Origin: JBASRP01 sp044866075
GTDB lineage: Bacteria > Actinomycetota > AC-67
Assembly: GCA_044866075.1 (NCBI GenBank)
Contig: JBIOTQ010000124.1
Span: 1 to 25,728, forward strand
Reading direction: 5' to 3'
Length of the DNA: 25,728 bases
Shown here: positions 8,177 through 17,084 of the stretch, piece after piece
How positions within the stretch are numbered: position 1 is the stretch's first letter
Layout of the letters: each line of letters starts with the position of its first letter
Position numbers and translations under genes: made by a program
The notes under the pieces: generated by a model
Seen by the model: the letters and a program-made list of their open reading frames with translations, nothing else
The model's database searches: none
What the model was told of the DNA's origin: nothing

Positions 8177-9898
8177 GTGATGAGCGCGATCTCACTCAAG
8201 ACGCGGATCACGCCGCCCGCCGGGGCGACGGATGCCGGCCGTTCTTCTCCCTGGCTCGAGCTGGGGCTCGGGATCATCGTGATCGCCGTGCCGTTGGCGT
8301 TCCTGCCCACGGCGTTCGGGCCGTTCGTCGGGATCAAACTCGCCCTCGTCGTCGTCGGCGTCATGTCGGCCTGGCATGGTTTGCCGCGCACCAGGACGCT
8401 CCTGCTTCCGGCGTCGGCCTGGATCACCGCCGCCGCCGTCGCGGGAGCGACGGGCGTCGATCGCTGGTGGAGTCTCGTGGGACCGGAGGACAGCGGCAAT
8501 GGGCTGATCCTGCTCGCCGCCTGCGCGTTACTTCTGGTCGTCGGCAACGCCGTGCCCACCTCGCTTCGGACCCGGATCCCGCTCTGGTTCCTGGGCTCGT
8601 GCGCGGCGGTTTCCGTCGTCGCGCTCGTCGACCGCCTCGCGTCCGACACCGTGACGGGTGTGCTCGGAGGCCTCCGGCTCGACGGAGGGGCGACGTTGGG
8701 ACAACCCGTCTTCGTCGCGTCGCTCATGGCGGCCGGCGTCGCCGCGGCCGCGGGGCTGGAGAGGCTGCGCATGCCGACCCTGGTTGGGGCTCTGGTCCTC
8801 TTCAGCACCGTGCTCGCCCTGACGGGCAAACGAGTGGGGTGGGTGGCGGTTGCCGTGGGCCTCGCCGTTGTGCTGTGGCGCGCCCGGCCGACGCGGCAGC
8901 GTGCGATCGTGATCGTCGCGACCGTGGCGATCACCCTCGGCGCGTGGTCCGCGGTGGACGCGGTCGCCCCGCTCGGGAAAGAGGCGGGCGGAGCCCGACG
9001 GTTCTCGCAACTGACGAGCGGCTCCGCGCGGGCGCGGATGCAATACCTGCCCGGCCTCGGCCGCGCGTGGCGCAAACGTCCCCTTCTGGGTTGGGGGCCG
9101 GGCAACACCTGGTCGGCGCATCTGGCGTCGGCGAAAACGTCGGAGCTGCAATTCGGAGAACGGGGACTCGGCGACGCGCACAACCTGGTCATGGAGTCTG
9201 CGGTCACGACGGGGATCGTCGGCCTCATCCCGTTCCTTCTGCTCGCCGGCATCACGGCTCGGCTGCTGTGGCGAGGCGCTCGTTCGCTCGGGTGGGCGGC
9301 GGGCGTCGCCGCCGCGCTGGGCGTGAGTCATCTCCTCCAGCCGATGAACCTATCCCTCACACCGATGCTCTTCCTCTTCGCCGGACTTGCCTGCCGGGCC
9401 CCGCCAGACCTCGACGCGGCTCCGGGCGCCCGAGTCCCGACCGATGGTCGCGGGCGGATGGCGACCCGCCTGACCCGGATCGCCCTGGGGTTGCTGGTCG
9501 CGGCGGCCCTGAGCCTGTCGATGGCCTCGCTCGCGTCGTCGGCCCTCGAGGGATACGGCAAGAAGTACGCCGAGGAGTGGGCGTTGCGCGCATCCACCAG
9601 GATCGCTCCGTGGAGGATCAGCGCCGCCGAGGCGTTGGCCCTGCACCTCGCGTTCGACGGCCGCTACGGCGACGTCCAGGCCGCCGAGGAAGCGGTCGCT
9701 CTGGCCACCGAGACCGTTCGCCGCCACCCGTGGAACCCGGGGGTACGACTGGCCGCCGCCGATGTCTACCTGCTCCTGCGAGACCACCAGACGGCCGACA
9801 TGTGGATCATGCGACAGCGCGCGGTCTTCCCCGCCGATCCGGTACTCCCGGGCGGCGTTCAGGACCCCCGTCTGACACGTACCAACGGTCCGGTTTGA
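8177..9898 (+). CDS. O-antigen polymerase/ligase family membrane protein (Wzy/WaaL-like)
   Basis: The 573-residue protein has about ten to twelve hydrophobic segments from residue 29 to about 480, then a soluble helical tail (about 490-573). Family hallmarks are LTGKRVGWVAV (215-225), a loop with RPLLGWGPGN (301-310), and DAHNLVMESAVTTGIVGL (333-350), which contains the conserved His of the Wzy_C/O-antigen-ligase family. It probably polymerises or ligates lipid-linked oligosaccharides on the outer face of the membrane. The tail resembles TPR helices (DGRYGDVQAAEEAVALATETV) seen in some actinobacterial members. The start is GTG at 8177 or the adjacent ATG at 8180; GAAGGA at 8165-8170 is well placed for both. 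It leads a plus-strand cluster that opposes the flanking operons. Polymerase and ligase cannot be told apart by sequence here. Confidence 0.86.
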   Translation: MMSAISLKTRITPPAGATDAGRSSPWLELGLGIIVIAVPLAFLPTAFGPFVGIKLALVVVGVMSAWHGLPRTRTLLLPASAWITAAAVAGATGVDRWWSLVGPEDSGNGLILLAACALLLVVGNAVPTSLRTRIPLWFLGSCAAVSVVALVDRLASDTVTGVLGGLRLDGGATLGQPVFVASLMAAGVAAAAGLERLRMPTLVGALVLFSTVLALTGKRVGWVAVAVGLAVVLWRARPTRQRAIVIVATVAITLGAWSAVDAVAPLGKEAGGARRFSQLTSGSARARMQYLPGLGRAWRKRPLLGWGPGNTWSAHLASAKTSELQFGERGLGDAHNLVMESAVTTGIVGLIPFLLLAGITARLLWRGARSLGWAAGVAAALGVSHLLQPMNLSLTPMLFLFAGLACRAPPDLDAAPGARVPTDGRGRMATRLTRIALGLLVAAALSLSMASLASSALEGYGKKYAEEWALRASTRIAPWRISAAEALALHLAFDGRYGDVQAAEEAVALATETVRRHPWNPGVRLAAADVYLLLRDHQTADMWIMRQRAVFPADPVLPGGVQDPRLTRTNGPV

Positions 9899-9964
9899 CC
9901 TTTCAACCCCGCCTGCCGGCCTGCCGAAAAGTAGTGCAAGAGCCCAGAAAACTGGCCCGACCGA
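9899..9964 (+). other. Short gap before the sugar transferase gene
   Basis: The 66 bases between the polymerase stop and the next start hold no gene. I see no convincing terminator or sigma-70 promoter, so co-transcription with the polymerase gene is the simplest reading. The ribosome binding site of the next gene is weak. Confidence 0.35.
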
Positions 9965-11407
9965 ATGGCGGCGAACGAGCGAGCCCTCTCAGCGCCCCCG
10001 ACGGCTGCTGACAGCCGCGTCGGGGCGAGCGCCGCGTTGCCCCAGACGCGCCTCGGCAAGAGACCTTTCCCGCTGACGGCGGTTCGCGTTCTGCTTGACG
10101 CGACGGCGATCGGCGCGGCCGTCGCGCTGGCGTTTCCTCTCCGCTTCCGCTGGCACGCACTCGAAGCGACACCCGGACCAGTCGACCTGCGCGCCCATCT
10201 CGCCGTCGCCGGCCTCTGGCTCGTCGCCGTGATCGGGCCGATGGCCTCGCACAGGCTCTACGACGAGGACAGCCTCGCGCCCGGCGGCCGGGAGATCACG
10301 CGCCTGCGGCGTTCACTGCTCGAGGGGATCGCCCTGGTGTCGGCCGCGGTCTTCCTGTTACGGCTCGTGGCCGTTTCCCGTGGGTGGTTCTTCTTCGTTG
10401 TGGTTCTCTCGGGGCTGCTGCTCACGGCCGAGCGTCGCGCGGCCGGCGTGGTCGTTGCGAGGCTGCGCGCCGCGGGCCGGCTGCGCCGCAAGGCGATCCT
10501 CGTCACAACGAGCGACGAGGCATCCGTCGACGAACCCGGGCTGCAGGAGTTCGAGACGATCGCCGTCGTCGGACCGGGGGACCTGGCCGGAACACTCGGG
10601 GCCGGCATCAAGAGAGCGCCGGAAGAACACGCACCCATCGTGATCATCGACGGCCGGTCGAGCCTCACCCAGGACGAGCTGTGGCGCCTCGTGATCCAAG
10701 CGGGCGATGCGGGCTCCGCCGTCTTCCTTCTTTCGCCGATGCGACAGCTGCCCGCCGAGCGGTTGACCACACGGACCCTCGGCGAGCGGACGGTCGTCAA
10801 GGTGGCCCCGCCCGCGATCACCGGCGTGCGCGCGGCCGAGAAGCGACTGGTCGATCTTGTTGCGGCGTTCGCGCTTCTGGTCGTGTGGGCGATCCCCCTG
10901 GCCGTCATAGCGCTTGCGGTCTTGCTCACGTCCGGCCGCCCCATCTTCTACGGGCAGCAGCGCGTCGGCCGGAACGGCGTGCCGTTCACGATGTGGAAAT
11001 TCCGCACGATGCACGGCGACGCCGAGGCGGTGTCGGGGCCGGTGTGGGCGACGGCCGGCGACATGCGACGCACTCCGACCGGCGCCGTCCTGCGCCGGTT
11101 CAGCCTGGACGAGCTGCCGCAACTCTGGAACGTCCTCCGCGGGCATATGAGCATCGTCGGGCCTCGGCCGGAGCGTCCCGTGTTCGTGGCCCGCTTCGAC
11201 GAGGACAACCCGTGGTACCGGTTCCGTCATCGCATCCGTCCGGGCATCACCGGACTGTCGCAGGTGCGCGGCCTCCGCGGGGACACCCCGCTGGAGCCGC
11301 GCGTCGACGCAGACAACTGGTACATCGAGAACTGGTCGCTGGGGCTGGACCTTCGGATCGCGGCCGGGACGTTCTTCGCCATGGTGCGCGGGCGGAACGC
11401 GCACTGA
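9965..11407 (+). CDS. Polyprenyl-phosphate sugar-1-phosphate transferase (exopolysaccharide initiating enzyme)
   Basis: The 480-residue protein has about four N-terminal membrane segments (about 38-160), a central soluble domain (about 165-280), a fifth membrane segment (about 288-320) and the bacterial sugar transferase domain (about 320-480). The last contains MWKFRTMHGDAE (KFRTM at 345-349), FSLDELPQLWNVL (379-391), SIVGPRPE (to 403) and HRIRPGITGLSQVRGLRG. These are the signatures of the WbaP/CpsE-type enzymes that load the first sugar phosphate onto undecaprenyl phosphate on the cytoplasmic face. It therefore starts the repeat unit that the following glycosyltransferases extend. The identity of the first sugar cannot be read from the sequence. 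The ATG has little ribosome binding site support. Confidence 0.93.
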   Translation: MAANERALSAPPTAADSRVGASAALPQTRLGKRPFPLTAVRVLLDATAIGAAVALAFPLRFRWHALEATPGPVDLRAHLAVAGLWLVAVIGPMASHRLYDEDSLAPGGREITRLRRSLLEGIALVSAAVFLLRLVAVSRGWFFFVVVLSGLLLTAERRAAGVVVARLRAAGRLRRKAILVTTSDEASVDEPGLQEFETIAVVGPGDLAGTLGAGIKRAPEEHAPIVIIDGRSSLTQDELWRLVIQAGDAGSAVFLLSPMRQLPAERLTTRTLGERTVVKVAPPAITGVRAAEKRLVDLVAAFALLVVWAIPLAVIALAVLLTSGRPIFYGQQRVGRNGVPFTMWKFRTMHGDAEAVSGPVWATAGDMRRTPTGAVLRRFSLDELPQLWNVLRGHMSIVGPRPERPVFVARFDEDNPWYRFRHRIRPGITGLSQVRGLRGDTPLEPRVDADNWYIENWSLGLDLRIAAGTFFAMVRGRNAH

Positions 11408-11414
11408 GCACACG

Positions 11415-12557
11415 ATGAGGATGACGCGACCCAAGATCGCACTGTGCCACGATTGGACCACCGTTTTCGGCGGCTCCGAGCAGGTGGCGCGGCGACTCGC
11501 CGACGTCCTCGATGTCGACGACGTCTTCACCTTCGCCGCCGATCCGGACCTCGCTGCGCGCGTCTTCGAGGGACGACCGGTCCACGTCAGCCCCATCGGT
11601 CGCACGGCGCTCGCGCGGCGGCACTGGCGCTGGCTCCTCCCGATGATGCCGAACGCATGGTCCCGGTTCGACCTCTCCGCCTACGACGCCGTGGTGACGA
11701 GTTCCCACGCGTGCGTCAACTCGATCCGCGTCCGGCCGGGAGCGGCTCACATCTCCTACTGCCACACTCCGATGCGCTACGCGTGGGATTGGCGGATGGA
11801 AGCCGGACGCGTTCCCGCCCCGCTCCGGGCGGCGTGGCCGGCCGTCGCGGCCGCGTTGCGGCGGGCCGACCGCGAACGGGCGCGTCGCGTGACCGCCTTC
11901 ATCGCGAACTCGCGACACGTCGCCGGCCGGATCGAGGCTTGCTACGGCCGCACCTCAGCGGTCGTTCATCCGCCGATCGACACGGACTGGTGGACGCCGG
12001 AGCCCTCTCATGCGAGGGACGACTTCTTCCTTCTCGCCGGCCGTCTGGTTGCGTACAAGCGACCCGATATCGCGGTTCGGGCGGCGGTCCGGGCGGGCGT
12101 CCGGCTCGTGGTCGCCGGAGACGGGCCCGAGCTGCGAAGGTTGAAGCGCCTCGCCGGGCCGACGGTTTCCTTCGTCGTGGCGCCGGGCCGCCCGGCTCTG
12201 CGCGACCTGTTCCGCCGCTGCCGTGCGCTCGTGAACCCGGGCATCGAGGACTTCGGGATGGCGATGGCCGAGGCGCAGTCGTGCGGGGCCCCGGTGATCG
12301 CAGTGGCTTCGGGCGGCGCCACGGAGATCGTGCAGCACGGCACGACCGGGATCCTGTACGGGGAGCCGTCCGCGGAATCGCTGGCGGCAACCTTGGGCGG
12401 ATTCGACCCGCGTTCCATCGCGTCCGACGACGTGAGACGCAACGCCGAGCGGTTCGCGATCGCGCGCTTCGACGAGCAGATACGCGGCGTGATCGCCGCG
12501 GTTCTCCCCGGCGCGCCGGCGCGGCGCGAGGTTCCGTCCGGAGCCGGGGGACGGTGA
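11415..12557 (+). CDS. Glycosyltransferase family 4
   Basis: The 380-residue protein has a GT-B fold. The N-terminal acceptor domain begins KIALCHDWTTVFGGSEQVARRLADVL. The C-terminal nucleotide-sugar domain begins near residue 205 (FFLLAGRLVAYKRPDIAV) and contains GDGPE and the E-x7-E motif in GIEDFGMAMAEAQSCGAPVIAV. Such retaining enzymes add one sugar to the lipid-linked repeat unit in the cytoplasm. The gene starts 7 bp after the initiating transferase and overlaps the methyltransferase as GTGA. Donor and acceptor are unknown. It resembles actinobacterial mannosyltransferase-like proteins, but that is only suggestive. Confidence 0.9.
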   Translation: MRMTRPKIALCHDWTTVFGGSEQVARRLADVLDVDDVFTFAADPDLAARVFEGRPVHVSPIGRTALARRHWRWLLPMMPNAWSRFDLSAYDAVVTSSHACVNSIRVRPGAAHISYCHTPMRYAWDWRMEAGRVPAPLRAAWPAVAAALRRADRERARRVTAFIANSRHVAGRIEACYGRTSAVVHPPIDTDWWTPEPSHARDDFFLLAGRLVAYKRPDIAVRAAVRAGVRLVVAGDGPELRRLKRLAGPTVSFVVAPGRPALRDLFRRCRALVNPGIEDFGMAMAEAQSCGAPVIAVASGGATEIVQHGTTGILYGEPSAESLAATLGGFDPRSIASDDVRRNAERFAIARFDEQIRGVIAAVLPGAPARREVPSGAGGR

Positions 12558-13327
12558 GCGCCGTGCGGGATCACGATACGCCGATCGCCGTGTACGACCG
12601 CTCCTATTTCGAGGGCGGATCCAAGAGCAACTACGGGAACTACGCGGAGCTCGAAGCCGCGATCGAGAAAGGCTTCATGCCCGCCATCCGCCGGTACGCG
12701 GCTCGCGCCGGCGCCGGAAAGGTCTCGCCGTCATATCTCGACATCGGCTGCGCGTTCGGCTATTACGTTCGCGCGCTGACCCGCCTCGGATGGGACGCGG
12801 TCGGAGTCGACGTTTCCGAGTACGCGGTCGGCCGGGGAAGACGAAGCGGCCTCTCGAAGATCTTCGCCGCCTCCGCCACGCGGCTGCCGTTCCCGGACGA
12901 GTCCTTCGATTTCGTGACGGCGATCGACGTCGTGGAGCACCTGCCGCCCGACGAAGCGATGAGAGCGGCGGCCGAAACCCGCCGGGTTCTGCGCGCGGGT
13001 GGCCTTGCCGTGTACGCGACTCCGAATTTCCTGGACAACCGCGCCTGGAACGTTCGGACACCGGGCTTCGACGATCCCGACACGACGCACATCAACTATC
13101 AATCGGTCCGCTCGCTTCGTGAACTCTTCGACGGCTTCTCCGCCTGCGAGGTCCTCGGGCACACGCCGTTCCCGTACCAGTTCCGATCCTTCGATGCGTG
13201 GAAGGGCTCTCGCGCGGCCATCTTCGATCTCTGGCCCGCCCGTCCGCTCGCGCGCCGGATCGCCTGGAAGATGCTCGGACGGCGCATCCCGCACTCCTCT
13301 TACCTCCATGCCCTCGCCGTCAAGTAG
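12554..13327 (+). CDS. SAM-dependent class I methyltransferase
   Basis: The 257-residue protein starts with a GTG in a GTGA overlap with the previous gene; a second GTG at 12563 is an alternative start. Motif I is YLDIGCAFGYYVRAL (61-75). The acidic end of strand 2 is GVDVSEYAV (84-92). FDFVTAIDVVEHLPPDEAM (118-136) and RRVLRAGGLAVYATPN (143-158) complete the Rossmann core. The N-terminal YDRSYFEGG is common in methyltransferases of polysaccharide clusters. It probably O-methylates a sugar of the polymer or caps the chain. The target is inferred only from location. A longer in-frame reading back to 11444 is antiparallel noise over the GT gene and was discarded. Confidence 0.88.
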   Translation: MSAVRDHDTPIAVYDRSYFEGGSKSNYGNYAELEAAIEKGFMPAIRRYAARAGAGKVSPSYLDIGCAFGYYVRALTRLGWDAVGVDVSEYAVGRGRRSGLSKIFAASATRLPFPDESFDFVTAIDVVEHLPPDEAMRAAAETRRVLRAGGLAVYATPNFLDNRAWNVRTPGFDDPDTTHINYQSVRSLRELFDGFSACEVLGHTPFPYQFRSFDAWKGSRAAIFDLWPARPLARRIAWKMLGRRIPHSSYLHALAVK

Positions 13328-14882
13328 CGCCGTCGCGGACGCGCCCACCCCGGCGCGTCTGATGTTGCGCAACGTCGGCTACAACCTGGCCGGCCGGATC
13401 TGGCTGTTCGCGCTCACGATCGTGGCGACGCCGATCCTCGTGCACGGGCTCGGGTCGCAACTGTTCGGTCTCTACAGCCTCGTCGGAGCGCTGGCGGGCT
13501 ATTTCGCCGTCCTCGATTTCGGCTTCGGCATCGCGACCATCAAGTTCGTCGCCGAGTACCGCGGGCGCCGAGACGACGCCGCGATGGCGAAGATGATAGG
13601 CACCGCGATCTCCGCGTTCCTCGCGCTGGGCGTGTTGGGGGCGCTCGCCCTCGCGCTGGGTGCCTCCCTCATCGTCGATCGAGTGCTGAACGTGCCACTC
13701 GAGGTGCGATCCATCGCGCACTCGGCCGTGATGGTCACCGCGATCGGATTCATCATCACCATGCCTCTGTCGGTGTTGAACGCGATCCCGATGGCGTTGC
13801 AGCGCATGGACATCGCGAACCGGCGAAACGCCTTGTTCGGAACCGTTCTGACCATCGGCACGCTGGGTCTCGTGGCGAGTGGGCGCGGCATCGTTGCGAT
13901 CGTGGCGTACGGCGTGATCGTCAACGCCGTGGCCACTGCCTCGTTCACGGTTGCGACGAAGCGCCTGCTCCCCGGGGTCTCGCTCCGGCCGCGCGTGGAT
14001 GCGACGGCACTCCGGACACTCGGTGGTTTCGGAGCGCTGAAGTTCATCAATCAGATAGCGACCAACACCATCTACCACCTCGACAAGGTCCTCATCGCAG
14101 CGCTCGCGCCGCTCGCGACCGTGACGCCCTACGTGATCGCTCTCACGCTGGCCCAGCGCCTCAGCCTCCTGGTCGGAAACATCGCCGGAGCCTTCCTGCC
14201 CGCGGCCAGCGAGGCGCACGGGGAAGCCGACCGCGCGCGCTTCATGGACCTGTACGTCCGCGGCACGAAGCTCGTCGCGTTGCTGGTCCTCCCGCTGGGC
14301 ACCGTCTTGGTGATATTCGCCGACCCCATCCTTATCCATTGGGTCGGGCGCGACGTCGCCCGCGAGACCGCGGATCTCCTCCGTCTTCTTTCCGTGGCGT
14401 ACGTGGTCAACGCCTTCAGCACCATGCCGGCCGTCGCGTGCGACAGCCTTTCCCGCCCGGGGATCACGACGTCGTTCAGTGTGGCGAGCACGGCCCTCAA
14501 CGTCGTCCTCGCCGTCGTTCTGATCCCTCACTTCGGGGCGGTCGGAGCCGGCCTGGCGATCCTCGCCAACTCCGTCCTCCTCGTTCCGGTGTTCCTCTGG
14601 TACGTCCACCGCCGGATGCTGCGGCTCGGGCTGGGCGAGCTCGCGCGCCGCAGCCTCCTCCGTCCGGCGGCGGCGGCCGTGTTGCTCATCCCCGTCGCAC
14701 TCGTTCTCCGCGGTTGGTCGACGAGCGTTCCTCTCCTCGTGCTATCGATCAGTGCGACGCTTGGGCTTTTCGTGCTGCTGACGGTTGCGCTCGGCGTCTA
14801 CGACGCCGACGATCGCGCGTTCGTCGCGACCCTGCGGCCGCGCCGACGGAGAACGGCTCGCCGGGCGCTCGTGGAGCCGTGA
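13308..14882 (+). CDS. Polysaccharide flippase (Wzx/MVF superfamily)
   Basis: The 524-residue polytopic membrane protein has about 12-14 hydrophobic helices beginning at LMLRNVGYNLAGRIWLFALT. The N-terminal region GLYSLVGALAGYFAVLDFGFGIATIKFVAEY is the typical Wzx/polysaccharide-biosynthesis-protein signature. It would move undecaprenyl-linked repeat units across the membrane to the Wzy-like polymerase at the start of the cluster. The ATG at 13308 overlaps the methyltransferase by 20 bp. An ATG at 13362 (MLRNVGYN) is equally plausible, and neither has a clear ribosome binding site. The C-terminal tail is Arg-rich (RPRRRRTARRA) and probably cytoplasmic. Confidence 0.9.
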   Translation: MPSPSSSAVADAPTPARLMLRNVGYNLAGRIWLFALTIVATPILVHGLGSQLFGLYSLVGALAGYFAVLDFGFGIATIKFVAEYRGRRDDAAMAKMIGTAISAFLALGVLGALALALGASLIVDRVLNVPLEVRSIAHSAVMVTAIGFIITMPLSVLNAIPMALQRMDIANRRNALFGTVLTIGTLGLVASGRGIVAIVAYGVIVNAVATASFTVATKRLLPGVSLRPRVDATALRTLGGFGALKFINQIATNTIYHLDKVLIAALAPLATVTPYVIALTLAQRLSLLVGNIAGAFLPAASEAHGEADRARFMDLYVRGTKLVALLVLPLGTVLVIFADPILIHWVGRDVARETADLLRLLSVAYVVNAFSTMPAVACDSLSRPGITTSFSVASTALNVVLAVVLIPHFGAVGAGLAILANSVLLVPVFLWYVHRRMLRLGLGELARRSLLRPAAAAVLLIPVALVLRGWSTSVPLLVLSISATLGLFVLLTVALGVYDADDRAFVATLRPRRRRTARRALVEP

Positions 14883-14884
14883 AC

Positions 14885-16165
14885 ATGCGCATCCTCCTGG
14901 TCGTCCACGGATATCCGCCCGATGATCTCGGCGGGACCGAAGTGCATACCGCGACGGTGGCGCGTGAGCTGGCCGCCAGGGGTCACGCCGTATCGGTTCT
15001 CGCTGCGGTCCGCAGGAACGGCGAACGTGACGCCTCAGTCGTCGACAGGGTGGACGACGGCGTGGCCGTGCGACGGATCAGCGCGCCCCGTCACGGCGAC
15101 GCCCGGCCGGCGCTCACCGATCCGTGGGTGCGGAAAGAGTTCGAGCGCCTCGTCGACGAGACCGATCCCGATGTCGTGCACGTACAACACCTCATGCATC
15201 TCAGCGGAGATCTCATCGGGGCGGCGAAGGATCGGGCCGTCCCCACCGTGGTGACGCTCCACGATCTGTGGTTCCAATGCCCGGCCGTCCATCCGAGTCC
15301 GCACGCGTGGCATCCGCCCGGCCGTGGCTGGGGACTCGGATGTCTCGTGCACCACGGCATGCGGACGATCGCGGTCGACGCGCTCAGAAGGACACGCCCA
15401 CGACCGCCCACCGAAACGCTCCGGCGTCCCGGCTTCCTGCGCCGCCAACTCGACCTGGCCGACGCGATACTCGCGCCCTCCCGGTACATCGTCGACGCTT
15501 TCGTTCGCTTCGGCGTCGCCCCAGACAAGCTTCGCTTGATTCCGCACGGCGTCACCGTCCGGCCGCCGGTTCGCGAACGGTTCGCTCCGGCAACACGTTT
15601 CGGTTTCGTCGGATCCCTCGTTCCGACGAAGGGCGTTCACGTCCTCTGCGACGCGTTTCGCCGGGTCGATGACGATTCGTCACTCCACATCTACGGGCCC
15701 GCGTACAGCACGCGCTATCTGCGGCGCATCCGGAGTTACCTCGGCCCGCGGGTCCGAGTGGAGGGAGAGTTCGCACACGAGGACGCCGCGCGCGTTTACG
15801 GAAGCTTCGATGTTCTCGTTCTTCCGTCGCTGGTGCCGGAGTCTTTCGGGCTCGCCGCCTCCGAAGCGCACGCGTACGGAGTGCCCGTCATCGCGTCATC
15901 GATCGGCGCCCTCTCGGAGCGCGTCGCCCACGACCGCGACGGCCTTCTCGTCCCCCCGGGAGACGTGGATGCTCTGGCTCAGGCGCTGGCGCGACTGAAG
16001 GATCCCGCCACGGTGCGACGCTTGGCCGCCGGGATCGCCGCGCCGCGCTCGATGGGGTCGTACGTCGACGAGCTCGAGAGCGTGTACGACCGGGTTTTCC
16101 CTAGGCATTCGCGCCCTGCCGTCGACGATCCCGTTGTGGTCTCCGAGGTACAGTCGCGTGGGTGA
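14885..16165 (+). CDS. Glycosyltransferase family 4
   Basis: The 426-residue GT-B protein begins MRILLVVHGYPPDDLGGTE, the glycine-rich acceptor-domain start seen in many GT4 enzymes. The linker segment is ADAILAPSRYIVDAF. The donor domain begins near residue 237 (RFGFVGSLVPTKGVHVL) and has the E-x7-E motif in VPESFGLAASEAHAYGVPV. It presumably extends the same repeat unit as the other transferases. The ATG at 14885 has GGAG 8 bp upstream and is preferred. A GTG at 14879 would give a GTGA overlap with the flippase stop. Donor specificity is unknown. Confidence 0.9.
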   Translation: MRILLVVHGYPPDDLGGTEVHTATVARELAARGHAVSVLAAVRRNGERDASVVDRVDDGVAVRRISAPRHGDARPALTDPWVRKEFERLVDETDPDVVHVQHLMHLSGDLIGAAKDRAVPTVVTLHDLWFQCPAVHPSPHAWHPPGRGWGLGCLVHHGMRTIAVDALRRTRPRPPTETLRRPGFLRRQLDLADAILAPSRYIVDAFVRFGVAPDKLRLIPHGVTVRPPVRERFAPATRFGFVGSLVPTKGVHVLCDAFRRVDDDSSLHIYGPAYSTRYLRRIRSYLGPRVRVEGEFAHEDAARVYGSFDVLVLPSLVPESFGLAASEAHAYGVPVIASSIGALSERVAHDRDGLLVPPGDVDALAQALARLKDPATVRRLAAGIAAPRSMGSYVDELESVYDRVFPRHSRPAVDDPVVVSEVQSRG

Positions 16166-17084
16166 GAGCGCGGCGCGACGGAGCGCGCCGTCCTCGACGG
16201 CCTCCCGTAAGGACGGCCGGGTCGCCGTCGTCGTTCTGAACTGGAACGGGTGGCGGGACACCCTCACATGCCTGGAAAGCCTCGCGGCGCTCGACGACGT
16301 CGAACACGACGTGATCGTCGTCGACAACGGATCGCTCGACGACTCCGTGGAGCGCATCCGTGGCGCACATCCCGGCGTCACCGTGCTGGAGACCGGAGAG
16401 AACCTCGGGTTCGCCGGAGGATGCAACGTGGGCATACGCCATGCGCTGGAGCGCGGAGCCTCCTTCGTGTGGTTGCTCAACAACGATACGGTGGTCGCGC
16501 CGGACACTCTCCGCGCGATGGTGGATGGGACGCGAGCTCGCGAGGACGTTGGGATCGTCGGCGCCGTGGTGAGATCGCTCCGCCGGCCGGAGGCGATCGA
16601 AGCGTGGGGCGGAGGAACTGCGAATCGGTTCTTGGGCACGACGCGAAGGCTCACGTCCTCGAACGAACGCACCTTGGATTACGTGGCCGGCACGAGCATG
16701 CTGATCCGGCGCGAGGTATTCGATGACACCGGATTGCTGGATGAAAACTTCTTCTTCTACCTGGAGGACGTGGACTTCTGCCGCCGCGCCGCGACCGCGG
16801 GATGGAAGCTCGCCGTCGCCGATCGCGCGACGGTGCTGCACAAAGGAGGCGCGACGGTGAACCACGGTCTCACGGCCCGCTCGGAGCGCGCCGACCGCTT
16901 CCACCTCAGAAGCAGCGGAGTCTTCGTGGGAAAGCACGCCGGCCCGTGGGTCGTGCCGTCCGCCGCCGTCCGCCTGGGCGGCATCGCGGCGCGACGCCTG
17001 GCGCGACGGCAGATCCATCGGCTTCCCGCCCTTTGCCGGGAGTTCCTTCGCGGCGCCGTGATAGGTCGCCGCGCGCGCGTCTAG
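16158..17084 (+). CDS. Glycosyltransferase family 2 (rhamnosyltransferase-like)
   Basis: The 308-residue GT-A protein has VAVVVLNWNGWRDTLTCLESL at 22-42, VIVVDNGSLDDS at 52-63, GENLGFAGGCNVGI at 80-93, the DxD-like LNND (107-110) and FFFYLEDVDFCRRA (198-211). These match the WcaA/rhamnosyltransferase branch of GT2, inverting enzymes that use nucleotide sugars in the cytoplasm. The GTG at 16158 is chosen because GAGGT lies 8 bp upstream, and it overlaps the previous gene by 8 bp. A TTG at 16134 is the longest alternative. It is the last gene of the plus-strand cluster, and its TAG stop lies in a CTAG shared with the convergent gene. Confidence 0.92.
   Translation: MGESAARRSAPSSTASRKDGRVAVVVLNWNGWRDTLTCLESLAALDDVEHDVIVVDNGSLDDSVERIRGAHPGVTVLETGENLGFAGGCNVGIRHALERGASFVWLLNNDTVVAPDTLRAMVDGTRAREDVGIVGAVVRSLRRPEAIEAWGGGTANRFLGTTRRLTSSNERTLDYVAGTSMLIRREVFDDTGLLDENFFFYLEDVDFCRRAATAGWKLAVADRATVLHKGGATVNHGLTARSERADRFHLRSSGVFVGKHAGPWVVPSAAVRLGGIAARRLARRQIHRLPALCREFLRGAVIGRRARV

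Noticed and set aside
7288..10011. 907-codon plus-strand frame spanning aroC and the polymerase gene
   Set aside because: It covers the antisense of aroC and then another frame of the polymerase gene. Its composition is Arg/Pro/Ser noise and there are no motifs.
13320..14609. 429-codon minus-strand frame opposite the flippase
   Set aside because: It is highly charged and His/Arg/Asp-rich, as expected for the complement of a hydrophobic membrane protein gene. The plus-strand frame has proper transmembrane helices.
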